Assembly: GCA_949948715.1 (NCBI GenBank)
Contig: CATLGW010000023.1
Location: 1 to 39,832 of the forward strand
DNA length: 39,832 bases
Reading direction: 5' to 3'
Source: an uncultured Lachnospiraceae bacterium
Lineage (GTDB): Bacteria; Bacillota; Clostridia; Lachnospirales; Lachnospiraceae
The notes under the pieces are model-generated. The model made no database searches and was not told where the DNA came from. It saw nothing but the letters and a program-made list of their open reading frames with translations. Below, in pieces: positions 7,784-17,146 of the stretch (positions are counted from its first letter, which is position 1; each line of letters opens with the position of its first letter). Both the position numbers and the translations under genes were made by a program.

Positions 7784-9163
7784 ATGGAAAACGCAGAGAA
7801 GACAGAGCTGTTTGAGCAAACCCCCATCCCCAGGGCGGTTATGACCCTGGCGATCCCCACCATATTAAGTTCTCTTGTTATGGTCATCTACAATCTGGCA
7901 GACACCTACTTTGTGGGCATTCTGAACGACCCGGTGCAAAACGCCGCCGTAACCCTTGCGGCCCCGGTGCTGTTAGCCTTCAATGCGGTGAACAATCTCT
8001 TCGGTGTGGGTTCCTCCAGTATGATGAGCAGAGGGCTGGGGGCGAAGGATTACGATACGGTATACACCAGCTCCGCCATCGGCTTTTACTGCGCTTTGAT
8101 CAGCGGCATTTTGTTCTCCACCTTCTACTCGGTCTTTCATGCTCCCCTCCTGACTATGCTGGGGGCGGACGAGGGCACGGTGGCGGCCACGGGGGAATAC
8201 CTGAAATGGACCGTCAGCTTCGGCGCGGCGCCCGCCATCCTGAATGTGGTCATGGCCTATCTGGTGCGGGCGGAGGGTTCCTCCCTCCACGCCAGCCTGG
8301 GGACCATGAGCGGCTGCTTTCTGAACATCCTCCTGGACCCCATATTTATTCTGCCCTGGGGACTTGGTATGGGAGCGGCGGGGGCCGGGCTGGCCACCTT
8401 CCTGTCCAACTGCGCGGCCTGCCTGTATTTCTTCGTCCTGCTGTTCATAAAACGGGGACGCACCTATGTCTGCATACGCCCTTCCATGTTCCGCTTTAAG
8501 AGGCCCATCGCGCTTGGCGTCCTGGCCGTAGGGGTCCCCGCCGCCATCCAGAATCTGCTGAATGTGACGGGTATGACCGTGCTGAACAACTTCACGGCCT
8601 CCTTCGGCGCCGACGCGGTGGCCGCCATGGGAATCTCCCAGAAGATCAACATGGTTCCCATGCAGGTAGCTTTCGGACTGTCCCAGGGAATTATGCCCTT
8701 AATCAGCTACAACTACGCCAGCGGGAACGTGCCCCGTATGAAAAAGACCCTTACCTTTACGGTAAAAATCAACCTGTCCTTCATGTTTACGCTGTCCCTG
8801 TGCTGTTTCCTGGGTGCGGGCTTCCTCATTTCCCTCTTTATGAAGAACCCGGCCATCGTGGCCTACGGAACCCGGTTCCTGCGGGGCCTGTGCCTGGGAA
8901 TGCCCTTCCTGTGCATGGATTTCCTGGCGGTGGGGGTATTCCAGGCCTGCGGCATGGGCAGAAAGTCGCTGGTTTTCGCAATCCTGCGAAAGATTATCCT
9001 GGAGATACCGGCGCTCTTTATCCTGAACAGCCTGTTCCCGCTGTACGGTCTGGCCTACGCCCAGTTTGCCGCCGAGTTTATTCTGGCTGCCGCGGCGGTG
9101 TTGGTACTGCTTCGTATGTTCCGGAAGCTGGAACGTCAGCATGGGGACTCCAGAGCAAATTGA
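7784..9163 (+). CDS. MATE-family multidrug/sodium antiporter
   Basis: The 459-aa protein has twelve predicted membrane helices in two related halves, as is normal for MATE exporters. The first half holds IPTILSSLVMVIYNLADTYFVG and the second begins near PAAIQNLLNVTGMTVLNNF. The family exports cationic drugs or metabolites in exchange for sodium or protons; the substrate is unknown here. The ATG at 7784 follows GGGAGGAG (7772-7779) and a good promoter. The frame is open further upstream, but that stretch contains the promoter and cannot be coding. The next transporter gene starts 58 bp after the stop, on the same strand, so the two probably form an operon. Confidence 0.92.
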   Translation: MENAEKTELFEQTPIPRAVMTLAIPTILSSLVMVIYNLADTYFVGILNDPVQNAAVTLAAPVLLAFNAVNNLFGVGSSSMMSRGLGAKDYDTVYTSSAIGFYCALISGILFSTFYSVFHAPLLTMLGADEGTVAATGEYLKWTVSFGAAPAILNVVMAYLVRAEGSSLHASLGTMSGCFLNILLDPIFILPWGLGMGAAGAGLATFLSNCAACLYFFVLLFIKRGRTYVCIRPSMFRFKRPIALGVLAVGVPAAIQNLLNVTGMTVLNNFTASFGADAVAAMGISQKINMVPMQVAFGLSQGIMPLISYNYASGNVPRMKKTLTFTVKINLSFMFTLSLCCFLGAGFLISLFMKNPAIVAYGTRFLRGLCLGMPFLCMDFLAVGVFQACGMGRKSLVFAILRKIILEIPALFILNSLFPLYGLAYAQFAAEFILAAAAVLVLLRMFRKLERQHGDSRAN

Positions 9164-9221
9164 CACTGCATACATTTATGAAAGGAGAAAGGGCTGCTGC
9201 TCCCGACAGCCCGCAAAGGAA

Positions 9222-10583
9222 ATGGAAAGAGAAAAACTAGGCTCACGAACAGGATTTATCCTGCTCTCCGCAGGCTGCGCCATCGGCATCGGCAATGTGT
9301 GGCGCTTCCCCTACATCACCGGCCTGTACGGGGGAGGGGTGTTTGTCCTCCTCTATCTGTTCTTTCTAATCGCCATGGGCGTTCCCGTGATGACCATGGA
9401 GTTTGCCGTGGGACGTGCCAGTCAGAAGAGCATTATCAAGAGCTTTCAGGCTCTGGAAAAACCCGGACAGAAATGGCATTTAAACGGATGCCTGGGCATG
9501 ATCGGGAATTACCTTCTGATGATGTTCTACACCACCGTGACAGGATGGATGCTGTACTATTTCTACCAGATGATGACGGGTAAATTCCAGGGCAAGGACA
9601 CGGAACAGGTGGGAGAAATGTTCCAGGATATGCTGTCCAGCCCGCTGATTCTCACCGGGGCCATGGTAATCATTGTGGTGGCCGGTATACTCATCTGCTC
9701 CATCGGACTGCAAAAAGGGGTAGAGCGGATCACCAAGATCATGATGAGCCTTCTGTTAGTCATTATCATCATTCTGGCAGTGCATAGCTGCACCCTGGAG
9801 GGCGGCCGGGAGGGTTTGAAATTCTATCTGCTGCCGGACTTTGAACGGACGAAGGAGGTGGGAATCTGGGCCACCGTAAACGCCGCCATGAATCAGGCCT
9901 TCTTCACTCTCAGCCTGGGCATCGGAGCCATGGGAATTTTCGGCAGTTACATTGACAAAAAGCGAAGCCTGCTGGGAGAATCGGTGAATATCGCCATTCT
10001 GGACACCTTCGTGGCCTTCGTGTCCGGCCTGATCATCTTCCCAAGCTGCTTCGCCTTCGGCATCAGTCCGGCCCAGGGCCCCAAGCTGATCTTTGTGACC
10101 CTGCCCAACGTGTTTAACGGAATGGCCGGGGGACGGATCTGGGGAACCCTCTTCTTCATCTTTATGACCTTTGCGGCCTTTTCTACGATTTTGGCCGTGT
10201 TTGAGAACATTATCTCCTGCTGTATGGATCTGTTCCACTGGGGCCGGAAAAAGGCCTGCCTGATCAACCTGGCAGCCATCACCCTCCTGTCTCTGCCCTG
10301 CGCCCTTGGCTTTAACCTGCTCTCCGGCTTTCAGCCCATGGGAGAGGGAAGCACGGTTTTGGATTTGGAGGATTTCCTGGTGAGTAATGTGATTTTGCCC
10401 ATCGGCTCCCTGTGCTACCTTCTGTTCTGTGTCACCCGCTTCGGCTGGGGCTTTCATAATTACAGGGAGGAGGCCAACACCGGGTCGGGCCTGAAGCTGC
10501 CCCGCTTTATCAGATTTTATGTGACCTATATCCTGCCCCTTTTGCTTCTGTTTATGATTGTAAAAGGCCTCATTCCCGCATAA
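9222..10583 (+). CDS. Neurotransmitter:sodium symporter (NSS) family transporter
   Basis: The 453-aa protein begins with the NSS/LeuT signature (GSRTGFILLSAGCAIGIGNVWRFPYI), where unwound helix 1 binds sodium and substrate. About eleven hydrophobic segments follow, as is common in bacterial NSS proteins. Family members import amino acids with sodium; the substrate here is not identifiable. The frame is open to 9066, inside the MATE gene, but homology starts at the ATG at 9222. The AAAGGA before it is very close to the ATG, so translation may depend on the MATE gene upstream. The gene ends shortly before a hairpin at 10601-10646. Confidence 0.92.
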   Translation: MEREKLGSRTGFILLSAGCAIGIGNVWRFPYITGLYGGGVFVLLYLFFLIAMGVPVMTMEFAVGRASQKSIIKSFQALEKPGQKWHLNGCLGMIGNYLLMMFYTTVTGWMLYYFYQMMTGKFQGKDTEQVGEMFQDMLSSPLILTGAMVIIVVAGILICSIGLQKGVERITKIMMSLLLVIIIILAVHSCTLEGGREGLKFYLLPDFERTKEVGIWATVNAAMNQAFFTLSLGIGAMGIFGSYIDKKRSLLGESVNIAILDTFVAFVSGLIIFPSCFAFGISPAQGPKLIFVTLPNVFNGMAGGRIWGTLFFIFMTFAAFSTILAVFENIISCCMDLFHWGRKKACLINLAAITLLSLPCALGFNLLSGFQPMGEGSTVLDLEDFLVSNVILPIGSLCYLLFCVTRFGWGFHNYREEANTGSGLKLPRFIRFYVTYILPLLLLFMIVKGLIPA

Positions 10584-10600
10584 AAATCCGAAAACAAAAC

Positions 10601-10646
10601 AGGGAGACATGAAACGGCTGCTTCCTATGCCGTCTTATGTCTCCCT
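10601..10646 (-). terminator. Intrinsic terminator between convergent NSS and chemoreceptor genes
   Basis: AGGGAGACAT (10601-10610) pairs perfectly with ATGTCTCCCT (10637-10646), with an inner ACGGC/GCCGT stem. On the minus strand it is followed by GTTTTGTTTT, so it best serves the chemoreceptor transcript. It may also stop the NSS transcript from the other side. Confidence 0.75.
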
Positions 10647-10764
10647 TCCAGGATCTGTCCCCAATACCTTTTCATATAAATACTGCTTCCTGAACCCGAG
10701 AATAAATCAAACCAATATGTCTAGCAACGCATTGCAGATAAGTTACCGATCAAACGACTGTCCT

Positions 10765-12465
10765 CTACTTTTTCAATGTAAACTGTCCCACCAACTGCTC
10801 CAGACTTGTGGACTGGGCAGACAATTCCTCGCTGGTGGCAGAGGTCTCCTGGGCCGCTGCGGAGTTGTTCTGTATCACCTCTGCAATCTGCTCGACGCCG
10901 GCCTCCAACTGCTTCATGGCTTCCGCCTGGGAGACTGACAATGTGCTGATTTCATTTGTGGATTGCGCCAGTGTATTGATCCCCTCGATAATAGCTTCGA
11001 TTGCGTCCGTTGTCCTGGCCGTAATCTCATTCCCCCGCTCGATCTCCTGAATGGAATTCTCGATCAGGCTCTTGGTGTTGACAGCCGATGTGGCGCTGTC
11101 TGCCGCCAGCTTTCCGATCTGGTCCGCAACCACCGCGAAGCCCTTTCCTGCCTCGCCTGCTCTGGCCGCTTCAATGGAAGCGTTGAGGGACAAAAGGTTG
11201 GTCTGGGACGCGATATCCTCAATGGCGGTGATAATATTTACAATCTCCTTGGAGGTCGTATTGATTCTCTCCATGGCCTGATTCAGGAGACGGATATCCT
11301 CATTGCTCTTTTCCGCCTCGCCCCTGAACACCTCGGCGTCATGATGGGAGCGCTCCGCTTTCTCCGAACTGTGAACGATATTCTCCGTAATATTCTGTAT
11401 GGTAGCCGTCAGCTCTTCCACGGCAGCCGCCTGGTTGGTGGCTCCCTCCGCCAGCGCCTGAGCGCTCTCGGCCATCTGGCCCGCTCCCAGGGAGACCTGC
11501 TCTGAGGATTCCTGAATGGTGCCCATGGCAACACTCAGGGAGGCAATAATTTTCTCAATGGCAACCGCCAGGGCATGAAAATCGCCTCTGAAATCCACAT
11601 CGGTGGAAATATTGAAGTTGCCCTCCGCAATCTCGCCCAGCCCCCTGGAAAGCTCCGCAATATATGTTTTTATCATGCGGGCAGCCTCCAGGAAGGCATC
11701 GGTCATCTCACCGATCTCATCCGGGTACATCTTATCCAGCTCAATATTCAAATCTCCCCTTGCAAGCTGTACGGAAGCGTCGCGAACCTTGACGATAGGC
11801 TCCGCAAACAGTCTGGCCACAAACCTGGCAAACCGCACGGAAATCAAGAAGGAGACGATGACCACAGCCACCACCACTCCCAGGATTATCATAACGATCA
11901 ACTGCACATTGCGGGAAATTCGATTGCCCACCTCCACATTCAGGTCAATCAGGCCCTCCACCGCGTCCGTCAGCCTTCTGAGCGCCGGCTTGCCCTCCGC
12001 CATCAAAAGATCCACAGCCTCGTCGTTCTTATTCTGCTCCGCCAAATCCTCCACCCGGGAAAATATTTCGCGATATTCCGGCAGAGTTTCGTTGATTGTC
12101 CGCACATACTCCAGCTCCTGGGCTGAGGTGCAATGCGCTTTCATAACCTCCAGAGCCGCGTCCGTCTTCGCGCGCACCTCCGCCAGCTCAGCAGCCGCAG
12201 CCTGCAGCTCCGCCTCATCCGTCAATAGAATCAACTCTCTGATCATGGCCGGTTCCTTGTTCAAATAAGTACTGAATATCCCGATCTCCCCCTGAGAGAA
12301 ACCGTTTTCCACCAGCACGGTGCTGTAACTGGCATTGGTGAAAATCAACGCTAAAATTCCCAGAATGCCCGAGATGCTGGCAAGCATCACCACCAGCGTA
12401 AAACAGTATCTCAGCTTCTTTTCCACCTTCATGCTCTTTATTTTCTCAATCATATTTTTACCCAT
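10765..12465 (-). CDS. Methyl-accepting chemotaxis protein
   Basis: The 566-aa protein has a short cytoplasmic start, a first membrane helix (about 22-44), an extracytoplasmic four-helix-bundle sensor (about 45-185), a second helix (about 188-210), a HAMP domain (about 212-265) and a long coiled-coil signalling domain. The hairpin tip [20 protein letters not shown], which binds CheA and CheW, is intact. The ligand is unknown. The start could be the ATG at 12465 or the one at 12453; ACAGGGAAGA favours the first. No other chemotaxis gene is in the window. It is unusual cargo for a recombinase element. A second Na-linked transporter convergent to it is probably coincidental. Confidence 0.93.
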   Translation of the reverse strand: MGKNMIEKIKSMKVEKKLRYCFTLVVMLASISGILGILALIFTNASYSTVLVENGFSQGEIGIFSTYLNKEPAMIRELILLTDEAELQAAAAELAEVRAKTDAALEVMKAHCTSAQELEYVRTINETLPEYREIFSRVEDLAEQNKNDEAVDLLMAEGKPALRRLTDAVEGLIDLNVEVGNRISRNVQLIVMIILGVVVAVVIVSFLISVRFARFVARLFAEPIVKVRDASVQLARGDLNIELDKMYPDEIGEMTDAFLEAARMIKTYIAELSRGLGEIAEGNFNISTDVDFRGDFHALAVAIEKIIASLSVAMGTIQESSEQVSLGAGQMAESAQALAEGATNQAAAVEELTATIQNITENIVHSSEKAERSHHDAEVFRGEAEKSNEDIRLLNQAMERINTTSKEIVNIITAIEDIASQTNLLSLNASIEAARAGEAGKGFAVVADQIGKLAADSATSAVNTKSLIENSIQEIERGNEITARTTDAIEAIIEGINTLAQSTNEISTLSVSQAEAMKQLEAGVEQIAEVIQNNSAAAQETSATSEELSAQSTSLEQLVGQFTLKK

Positions 12466-12567
12466 TCTTCCCTGTTATATCTCTATAACATACCCGACAG
12501 CCTCGTCCTGGGTAGCTTAAACACAACACTATATTCTCATGTCAAGGTGCTAGGAAATCCTGTTACA

Positions 12568-12596
12568 ATTATAGCATTTCTCCGATCAAAAAGCAA
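12568..12596 (-). promoter_or_regulatory. Sigma-A-like promoter for the chemoreceptor gene
   Basis: On the minus strand TTGCTT (12596-12591), a 17-base spacer and a perfect TATAAT (12573-12568) lie about 100 bp before the start. In the rest of the 220-bp space between the divergent genes I see no clear promoter for the plus-strand SpoIID-like gene, which would fit an alternative sigma factor. Confidence 0.6.
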
Positions 12597-12685
12597 GGGC
12601 AGCGCTCCCGGGCGCGGATCCCGGTAACTGATTCCCCACTCCCACATATTAATAGAATATAAACAAAAAGGAGAGTACTCTCAAT

Positions 12686-14503
12686 ATGGCAATCGGTTAT
12701 CTAACAGTGCAGGCCCGGACAGCCCAGGAGGCGGTTCCCTTGAGCGGCGTACAGGTAAGCATTTTGAACGAGCAGGGAACACCGGTATATGAGCTTGTCA
12801 CGGACGAGAGCGGCGACACCCAGACCGTCCCTCTGGAGACCAAGGATAAAAGTCTTTCCCAAAACCGCTTTTTTACGGGTAATCCCTATCTGAGCTACCA
12901 TGTGCTGGCTCAGGCGGAGGGCTTTAACTCCCTCTACGTCACCTATATCCCCATTTTAGACGGCGAGACCGCCGTTCTGCCCCTGTCTATGGTACCCATG
13001 CAGGAAAGACAGGCGGTGCCCGGACAGGAGGAGATCACCGTGGGGGCTCCTGCCGCGGCCATGCGTGTGTCCCGGGAACAAGAGGGACCTGTGGGGAGTC
13101 CCTATGTGCTGCGCCAGGTGGTGATCCCCAATCCCATAACGGTGCATTTGGGTTCCCCCTCCTCCTCCGCACAGAATGTACAGATATCCTTTCCCGATTA
13201 TATCAAAAATGTGGCCAGCAGCGAGATTTACTCCACCTGGCCCGACGCGTCCCTGCGGGCAAACATCTACGCCATGATCACTTTTGCCCTGAACCGGGTT
13301 TACACCGAATGGTACAAAAATAAGGGCTACAGCTTCGACATCACCAACAGTACCGCCTATGACCAGGCGTTCATCTACGGGCGTCCCATCTACGAGTCCA
13401 TAAGCAGGATCGTGGACGAGATCTTCAACCAGTATGTCCGCAGACAGGGCCAGATTGCACCCTACTTTACCTCCTTCTGCAACGGCTCCACCACAACCTG
13501 CCCGGGGCTGTCCCAGTGGGGCACGGTCACCCTGGCGAACCAGGGACTGACTCCCTTGCAGATTCTGCGCTCCTATTATCCAAGCGACGTGGAGATCGCG
13601 GAAACCAACATTATCACGGGCAGTTTAAGCTCCTACCCCGGAACGCCCCTGCGGGTGGGCAGCGTGGGCCTGGATGTCCAGACCATTCAGACCTATTTAA
13701 ACCGGATCCGGCAAAACTATCCCGCCATACCGGCCATCACCGACGGGGCGGGCCTGTTTCAGGACAGCACCAGGGCCGCGGTGACCAAGTTCCAAAGCCT
13801 GTTCCAGCTCACTCCCGACGGTGTGGTGGGAAGATCCACCTGGTACAAAATCTCCGCCCTCTACACCGCCGTGACCAGGCTTGCCGAACTGGACAGCGAG
13901 GGCGTATCCCTGGGAATCGGCACCGTTCCCCCCGGCAGCGTGCTGCGGCAGGGCTCCAGAGGGCAGGACGTGATCACTCTGCAATATCTATTGGATGTCA
14001 TATCCGAGTATTATCCCGGTGTACCCGCCCCCACCCAGGACGGCATCTTCGGCAGCGGTACGAGACAGTCCGTTATCGCCTTCCAGCAGGCCAAGGGCTT
14101 AAATCCCGACGGCATTGTGGGCTCCCTCACATGGCAGGCGCTGTACGACACCTATCTGGGCATCCATGAGAACGTGCCTGTTCCCGGCCCGGGAACGGAC
14201 ACCGTGGAATATGTGGTGCGGCCCGGAGACAGTCTGTGGCTCATCGCTCAGAAATACCACACCACCGTGGATACCCTGAAGAGCCTGAACGGCCTCACCA
14301 GCGATCTATTAAATATCGGCCAGGTGCTCCGGGTTCCCGCCGGCCAAGGCCCCTCCTATATCGAATACACCGTCCGTTCGGGAGATACCCTGTGGCTGCT
14401 CTCTCAAAGATACAACACCACCGTGAGCGCTATCAAGAATCTCAACGGCCTCACCAGCGACATCCTGAATATCGGCCAGGTGCTCCGGATCCCCATCGGC
14501 TAA
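12686..14503 (+). CDS. SpoIID-like protein with two peptidoglycan-binding and two LysM domains
   Basis: The 605-aa protein starts with a carboxypeptidase-regulatory-like beta fold (about 1-110). A segment resembling SpoIID/LytB follows (about 165-315; RANIYAMITFALNRVYTEW, then FTSFCNGSTTTCPGLSQWG). Next are two PG_binding_1 repeats (about 325-395 and 415-490; the second reads DGIFGSGTRQSVIAFQQAKG) and two LysM repeats (about 510-555 and 560-604; YVVRPGDSLWLIAQKYHT). There is no signal peptide, as in many spore-coat or mother-cell proteins. SpoIID enzymes are lytic transglycosylases that drive engulfment; activity here is unproven. AAAAAGGAGAG sets the start. The stop overlaps the convergent recombinase stop. 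Confidence 0.85.
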   Translation: MAIGYLTVQARTAQEAVPLSGVQVSILNEQGTPVYELVTDESGDTQTVPLETKDKSLSQNRFFTGNPYLSYHVLAQAEGFNSLYVTYIPILDGETAVLPLSMVPMQERQAVPGQEEITVGAPAAAMRVSREQEGPVGSPYVLRQVVIPNPITVHLGSPSSSAQNVQISFPDYIKNVASSEIYSTWPDASLRANIYAMITFALNRVYTEWYKNKGYSFDITNSTAYDQAFIYGRPIYESISRIVDEIFNQYVRRQGQIAPYFTSFCNGSTTTCPGLSQWGTVTLANQGLTPLQILRSYYPSDVEIAETNIITGSLSSYPGTPLRVGSVGLDVQTIQTYLNRIRQNYPAIPAITDGAGLFQDSTRAAVTKFQSLFQLTPDGVVGRSTWYKISALYTAVTRLAELDSEGVSLGIGTVPPGSVLRQGSRGQDVITLQYLLDVISEYYPGVPAPTQDGIFGSGTRQSVIAFQQAKGLNPDGIVGSLTWQALYDTYLGIHENVPVPGPGTDTVEYVVRPGDSLWLIAQKYHTTVDTLKSLNGLTSDLLNIGQVLRVPAGQGPSYIEYTVRSGDTLWLLSQRYNTTVSAIKNLNGLTSDILNIGQVLRIPIG

Positions 14504-15879
14504 ACCTGCGTTCGGATTTCCGTCCCGTTCCGGAACAGAAATCGGATATCCTCCCGGCCGTAGACAGTGACCTCCTCCACCAGGCTGCGCCAGCCCTCCT
14601 CGTCAAAGGCGGCAAAGGGGCCAGGGCCTTCCTCCTCTCCCCCCTTGACATGGTCTTCCCCCTCCCCCATGCCATACAGGAGAGAGAGCTCCCGGAGGGC
14701 TCTGCGCGCATCCTCCTCCCATCCCTCCTTCCTGAGAAGGAGATTTTCCGCCCTCACAAAAAGCCGCTTCAGGGCTTCCTCCTCCAGACAGGGGGCAGCG
14801 CAGCGCAGCTCTGGGTCATGCCTGCTGCCACACTGCCACACTCTGCGCCTGTAGCGGTCGTTGGAATGCCACACTTTGGGGCCGTACCAATTTCCGCACT
14901 CTCCGCACTTTATTTTTCCGGCCAGAACCCCCACGCTGCTCACACGCCCCCTGCCCGCCTTTCTGCGGGCCAACAGCCCCTGAACCGCGTCAAAGACTTC
15001 CGGGGAAACAATGGCCTCGTGGCTGCCCTCCACATAATATTGGGGCACCTCCCCTGTGTTTACTTTTTTCTTTTTCGTCAAAAAGTCTACGGTATACACC
15101 TTCTGCAGCAGAGCGTCGCCCTTATATTTTTCGTTGGAAAGAATGCTTCTCACCGTCCGGTGGGCCCACACAGATCCCCCGCCCGGAGCCGGTATTCCCT
15201 CCTTTGTCAGCCCCTTGGCAATGCCCCAGGGGGACTGCCCCTGCAGGAACAGACCGTAAATCCTGCGCACTACGGCGGCCTGGCCCTCATCGACCACAAG
15301 CCCTCCGTCCGCCCCTCTCTCAAACCCCAGAAAGCGCTTAAAGGGCACGGTGGCCCTGCCGTCCGCAAACCTCTTACGCTGTCCCCAGGTACAGTTTTCA
15401 GAGATGGACCGGCTCTCCTCCTGGGCCAGGGAGGACATGATGGTCAATAACAGCTCCCCCCTGCCGTCAAAGGTCCAGATGTTTTCTTTCTCAAAAAAGC
15501 ACTCCACCCCCCGCTCCTTCAGCTTCCGTATGGTAGTCAGACTGTCCACCGTGTTTCTGGCAAATCGGGAGACGGATTTGGTGAGAATCAGGTCCATACG
15601 TCCCTCCATGGCGTCCGCCACCATGCGGTTAAATCCCTCCCTGTGCCTGGTGCTGCAGCCCGATATGCCCTCGTCCGCGTACACCCCCACGAATTCCCAG
15701 TCCCCTCTCCCCTGAATATAACGGGTGTAATAATCCACCTGGGCCTCGTAGCTGCTCTGCTGCTCCTCGTGGTCGGTGGAAACCCGGGCATAGGCGGCCA
15801 CCCTGCGTCTGGGCCGATCCCCCTCCTCTCCCCGGTTCGCTTTCCCCACAGCAGGAATCAAAATTACATTTTTTGCCAT
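14500..15879 (-). CDS. Large serine recombinase of the inner element (459 aa)
   Basis: The protein has the full large-serine-recombinase layout: resolvase domain with catalytic Ser34 in AAYARVSTDHEEQ (about 25-175), recombinase domain (about 195-300), zinc ribbon (CGECGNWYG, then VWQC) and a C-terminal helical region. It acts on short attachment sites through a phosphoserine intermediate. The frame is open to 16134, but the ATG at 15879 (MAKNVILIP) is preceded by GGGGAGGGGG and fits family starts. It overlaps the 311-aa recombinase by 16 bp, so the two are translationally coupled. It looks fully intact and is the best candidate to excise the inner element. Confidence 0.93.
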   Translation of the reverse strand: MAKNVILIPAVGKANRGEEGDRPRRRVAAYARVSTDHEEQQSSYEAQVDYYTRYIQGRGDWEFVGVYADEGISGCSTRHREGFNRMVADAMEGRMDLILTKSVSRFARNTVDSLTTIRKLKERGVECFFEKENIWTFDGRGELLLTIMSSLAQEESRSISENCTWGQRKRFADGRATVPFKRFLGFERGADGGLVVDEGQAAVVRRIYGLFLQGQSPWGIAKGLTKEGIPAPGGGSVWAHRTVRSILSNEKYKGDALLQKVYTVDFLTKKKKVNTGEVPQYYVEGSHEAIVSPEVFDAVQGLLARRKAGRGRVSSVGVLAGKIKCGECGNWYGPKVWHSNDRYRRRVWQCGSRHDPELRCAAPCLEEEALKRLFVRAENLLLRKEGWEEDARRALRELSLLYGMGEGEDHVKGGEEEGPGPFAAFDEEGWRSLVEEVTVYGREDIRFLFRNGTEIRTQV

Positions 15880-16799
15880 ATCCCCCTCCCCGGATCCCCG
15901 GTTTCGGACAGTTCCTTCCCGAATCTCTCCTGCGCCCGGGCGAAGTCCTCCCGGCTTACTATGGGGGCGTGATCGTCCCGCACATAATATTGGGGCAGGT
16001 TCCCTCTGTTGGGAAGCCTGCGTCGGCTGACGGGATCCTGCACATAGCATTTCTGATACCTTCGGTCTCCCACATACAGTTCGTTCTGCAGAATATATCT
16101 GAGGCCGCTGCCGGAAAACCCGCAGCCTCTCCACGTCACGGCCCCCGCCTCGTTCAGTTCCCGACGGATCTCTCCCACCGGGGCGCCGGAAAGAAACCGG
16201 GCAAAGATCCGCCTTACGATTTCCGCCTCCCCGGGCAGGATCTCATATTTCTCCCCCACACAGCGATACCCCAGCACACGCTTGTTTTTCACCCGGATAT
16301 CCCCGGACTGATACCTTTCCCGTATGCCCCATTTTATATTTTCCGAGAGAGAACGGCTCTCCTCCTGGGCGAAGGAGGCCAGAAGGGAGAGCATCAGTTC
16401 CCCGTCTCCGGAGAGAGAGTCGATCTTCTCCCTCTCAAACCAGACCCCCACGCCGAGCTCTCTCAGCCGTCTCACCGTGGAGAGCAAATCCACCGTATTT
16501 CTGGCAAATCTCGAGATACTCTTGGTCAGCACCAGATCGATCCGGCCCGCCTCGCAGTCCTCCAGCAGCCTCCCGAATCCGTCCCGTCCTCTGACGGCGG
16601 CGCCGCTGATCCCAAAATCCTCATATATTCCCGCGTATTCCCACTCCTGACAGGCCCGAATCCGCTCCCTATAATAATCCGCCTGCGCCCGCAGGGAATG
16701 CTCCGGTCGGGCAAAGGCCCGGGACACCCGGACATAGGCCGCCACCCGCCTTCTCTCACCCGGCTCCCGCCCCTTCTTCTCAATCACACGGATTTTCAA
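15864..16799 (-). CDS. Serine recombinase without zinc ribbon (311 aa)
   Basis: The protein has an intact resolvase domain with catalytic Ser26 (VAAYVRVSRAFARPEHS) and the TKSISRFARNTVD motif, then a recombinase DNA-binding domain. It ends at about 311 aa, lacking the zinc ribbon and coiled coil seen in its neighbour. Paired short and long recombinases suggest a two-subunit system or a directionality role, by analogy with other tandem recombinases; this is inference. Its ATG overlaps the stop of the 83-aa gene (ATGA, 16796-16799), and its end overlaps the 459-aa gene, giving a tight three-gene operon. Confidence 0.92.
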   Translation of the reverse strand: MKIRVIEKKGREPGERRRVAAYVRVSRAFARPEHSLRAQADYYRERIRACQEWEYAGIYEDFGISGAAVRGRDGFGRLLEDCEAGRIDLVLTKSISRFARNTVDLLSTVRRLRELGVGVWFEREKIDSLSGDGELMLSLLASFAQEESRSLSENIKWGIRERYQSGDIRVKNKRVLGYRCVGEKYEILPGEAEIVRRIFARFLSGAPVGEIRRELNEAGAVTWRGCGFSGSGLRYILQNELYVGDRRYQKCYVQDPVSRRRLPNRGNLPQYYVRDDHAPIVSREDFARAQERFGKELSETGDPGRGIWQKM

Positions 16800-17047
16800 G
16801 GATACTCACACCTCCCCCTCCCGTCCAAAGCCTTCTCCCTCAAAGCTTTCTCCTTCAAGGCCTTCCCCTCCAGAAGCATTCCCAGTGTGGGCCTGTATTT
16901 AGATAACAGATGATTTTTTATCTCCTCATATCCCTCTTCCGCGTAAATCCCCTGATCCCTTTTTCTCCTCACGTCGGCAAGACACAGCAGATACAAAAGC
17001 TCCGCCCGAAACTCCCCCGGGTCCATACGCCAGGACTTCTGCCCCAT
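16796..17047 (-). CDS. Small recombinase-operon protein (83 aa), SHOCT-like
   Basis: This short helical protein contains RRKRDQGIYAEEGYEEIKNHLL, which resembles a SHOCT-like motif (a short amphipathic segment with a conserved Glu-Glu-Tyr/Phe pattern), and then a Lys/Glu-rich tail. The ATG at 17047 follows GGTGGGGG and suits the domain better than the open frame to 17128. It is the first gene of the recombinase operon, about 100 bp from the right inner junction, and is coupled to the next gene by ATGA. A recombination directionality or accessory factor is a reasonable guess, given position alone. Confidence 0.7.
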   Translation of the reverse strand: MGQKSWRMDPGEFRAELLYLLCLADVRRKRDQGIYAEEGYEEIKNHLLSKYRPTLGMLLEGKALKEKALREKALDGRGRCEYP

Positions 17048-17119
17048 ATCCCCCACCTCAGTACCTCCGCCCGGCCTTTGCCACATTCTATGTGCCCGAA
17101 GCTTGTCACTATGCCCATT

Positions 17120-17146
17120 TTGTATCAAATCAGGGATTTATCTATC
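17120..17146 (-). other. Inner element attachment site, right junction
   Basis: The core GAT is at 17146-17144 (minus strand). Fifteen bases inside the element lies TTTGATACAA (minus, 17129-17120), a perfect inverted partner of the arm at 4945-4954. Bases just beyond the core on the host side read CGGGAGTACATT, coding for Arg-Glu-Tyr-Ile of the split recombinase. Confidence 0.87.

Larger units (their letters stand above)
4927..17146. mobile_element. Inner 12.2-kb serine-recombinase element nested in the outer recombinase gene
   Basis: The element splits the outer recombinase gene between Asp52 and Asp53 of its YIDDG motif. The core spacing gives 12,217 bp. Its right end carries an operon of one small protein and two serine recombinases on the minus strand. 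The rest is cargo: an unknown protein, EFR1 ferredoxin, ECF S-component, MATE exporter, NSS symporter, chemoreceptor and a SpoIID-like/LysM protein. I see no relaxase, coupling protein, type IV secretion or replication gene. The layout (tandem serine recombinases at one end plus non-conjugative cargo) resembles SCC elements in plan; homology to Ccr proteins is not claimed. Confidence 0.87.

Noticed and set aside
14236..16913. Plus-strand reading frames opposite the inner recombinases
   Set aside because: They are GC-driven shadows of the two recombinase genes, whose domains and start sites are clear.
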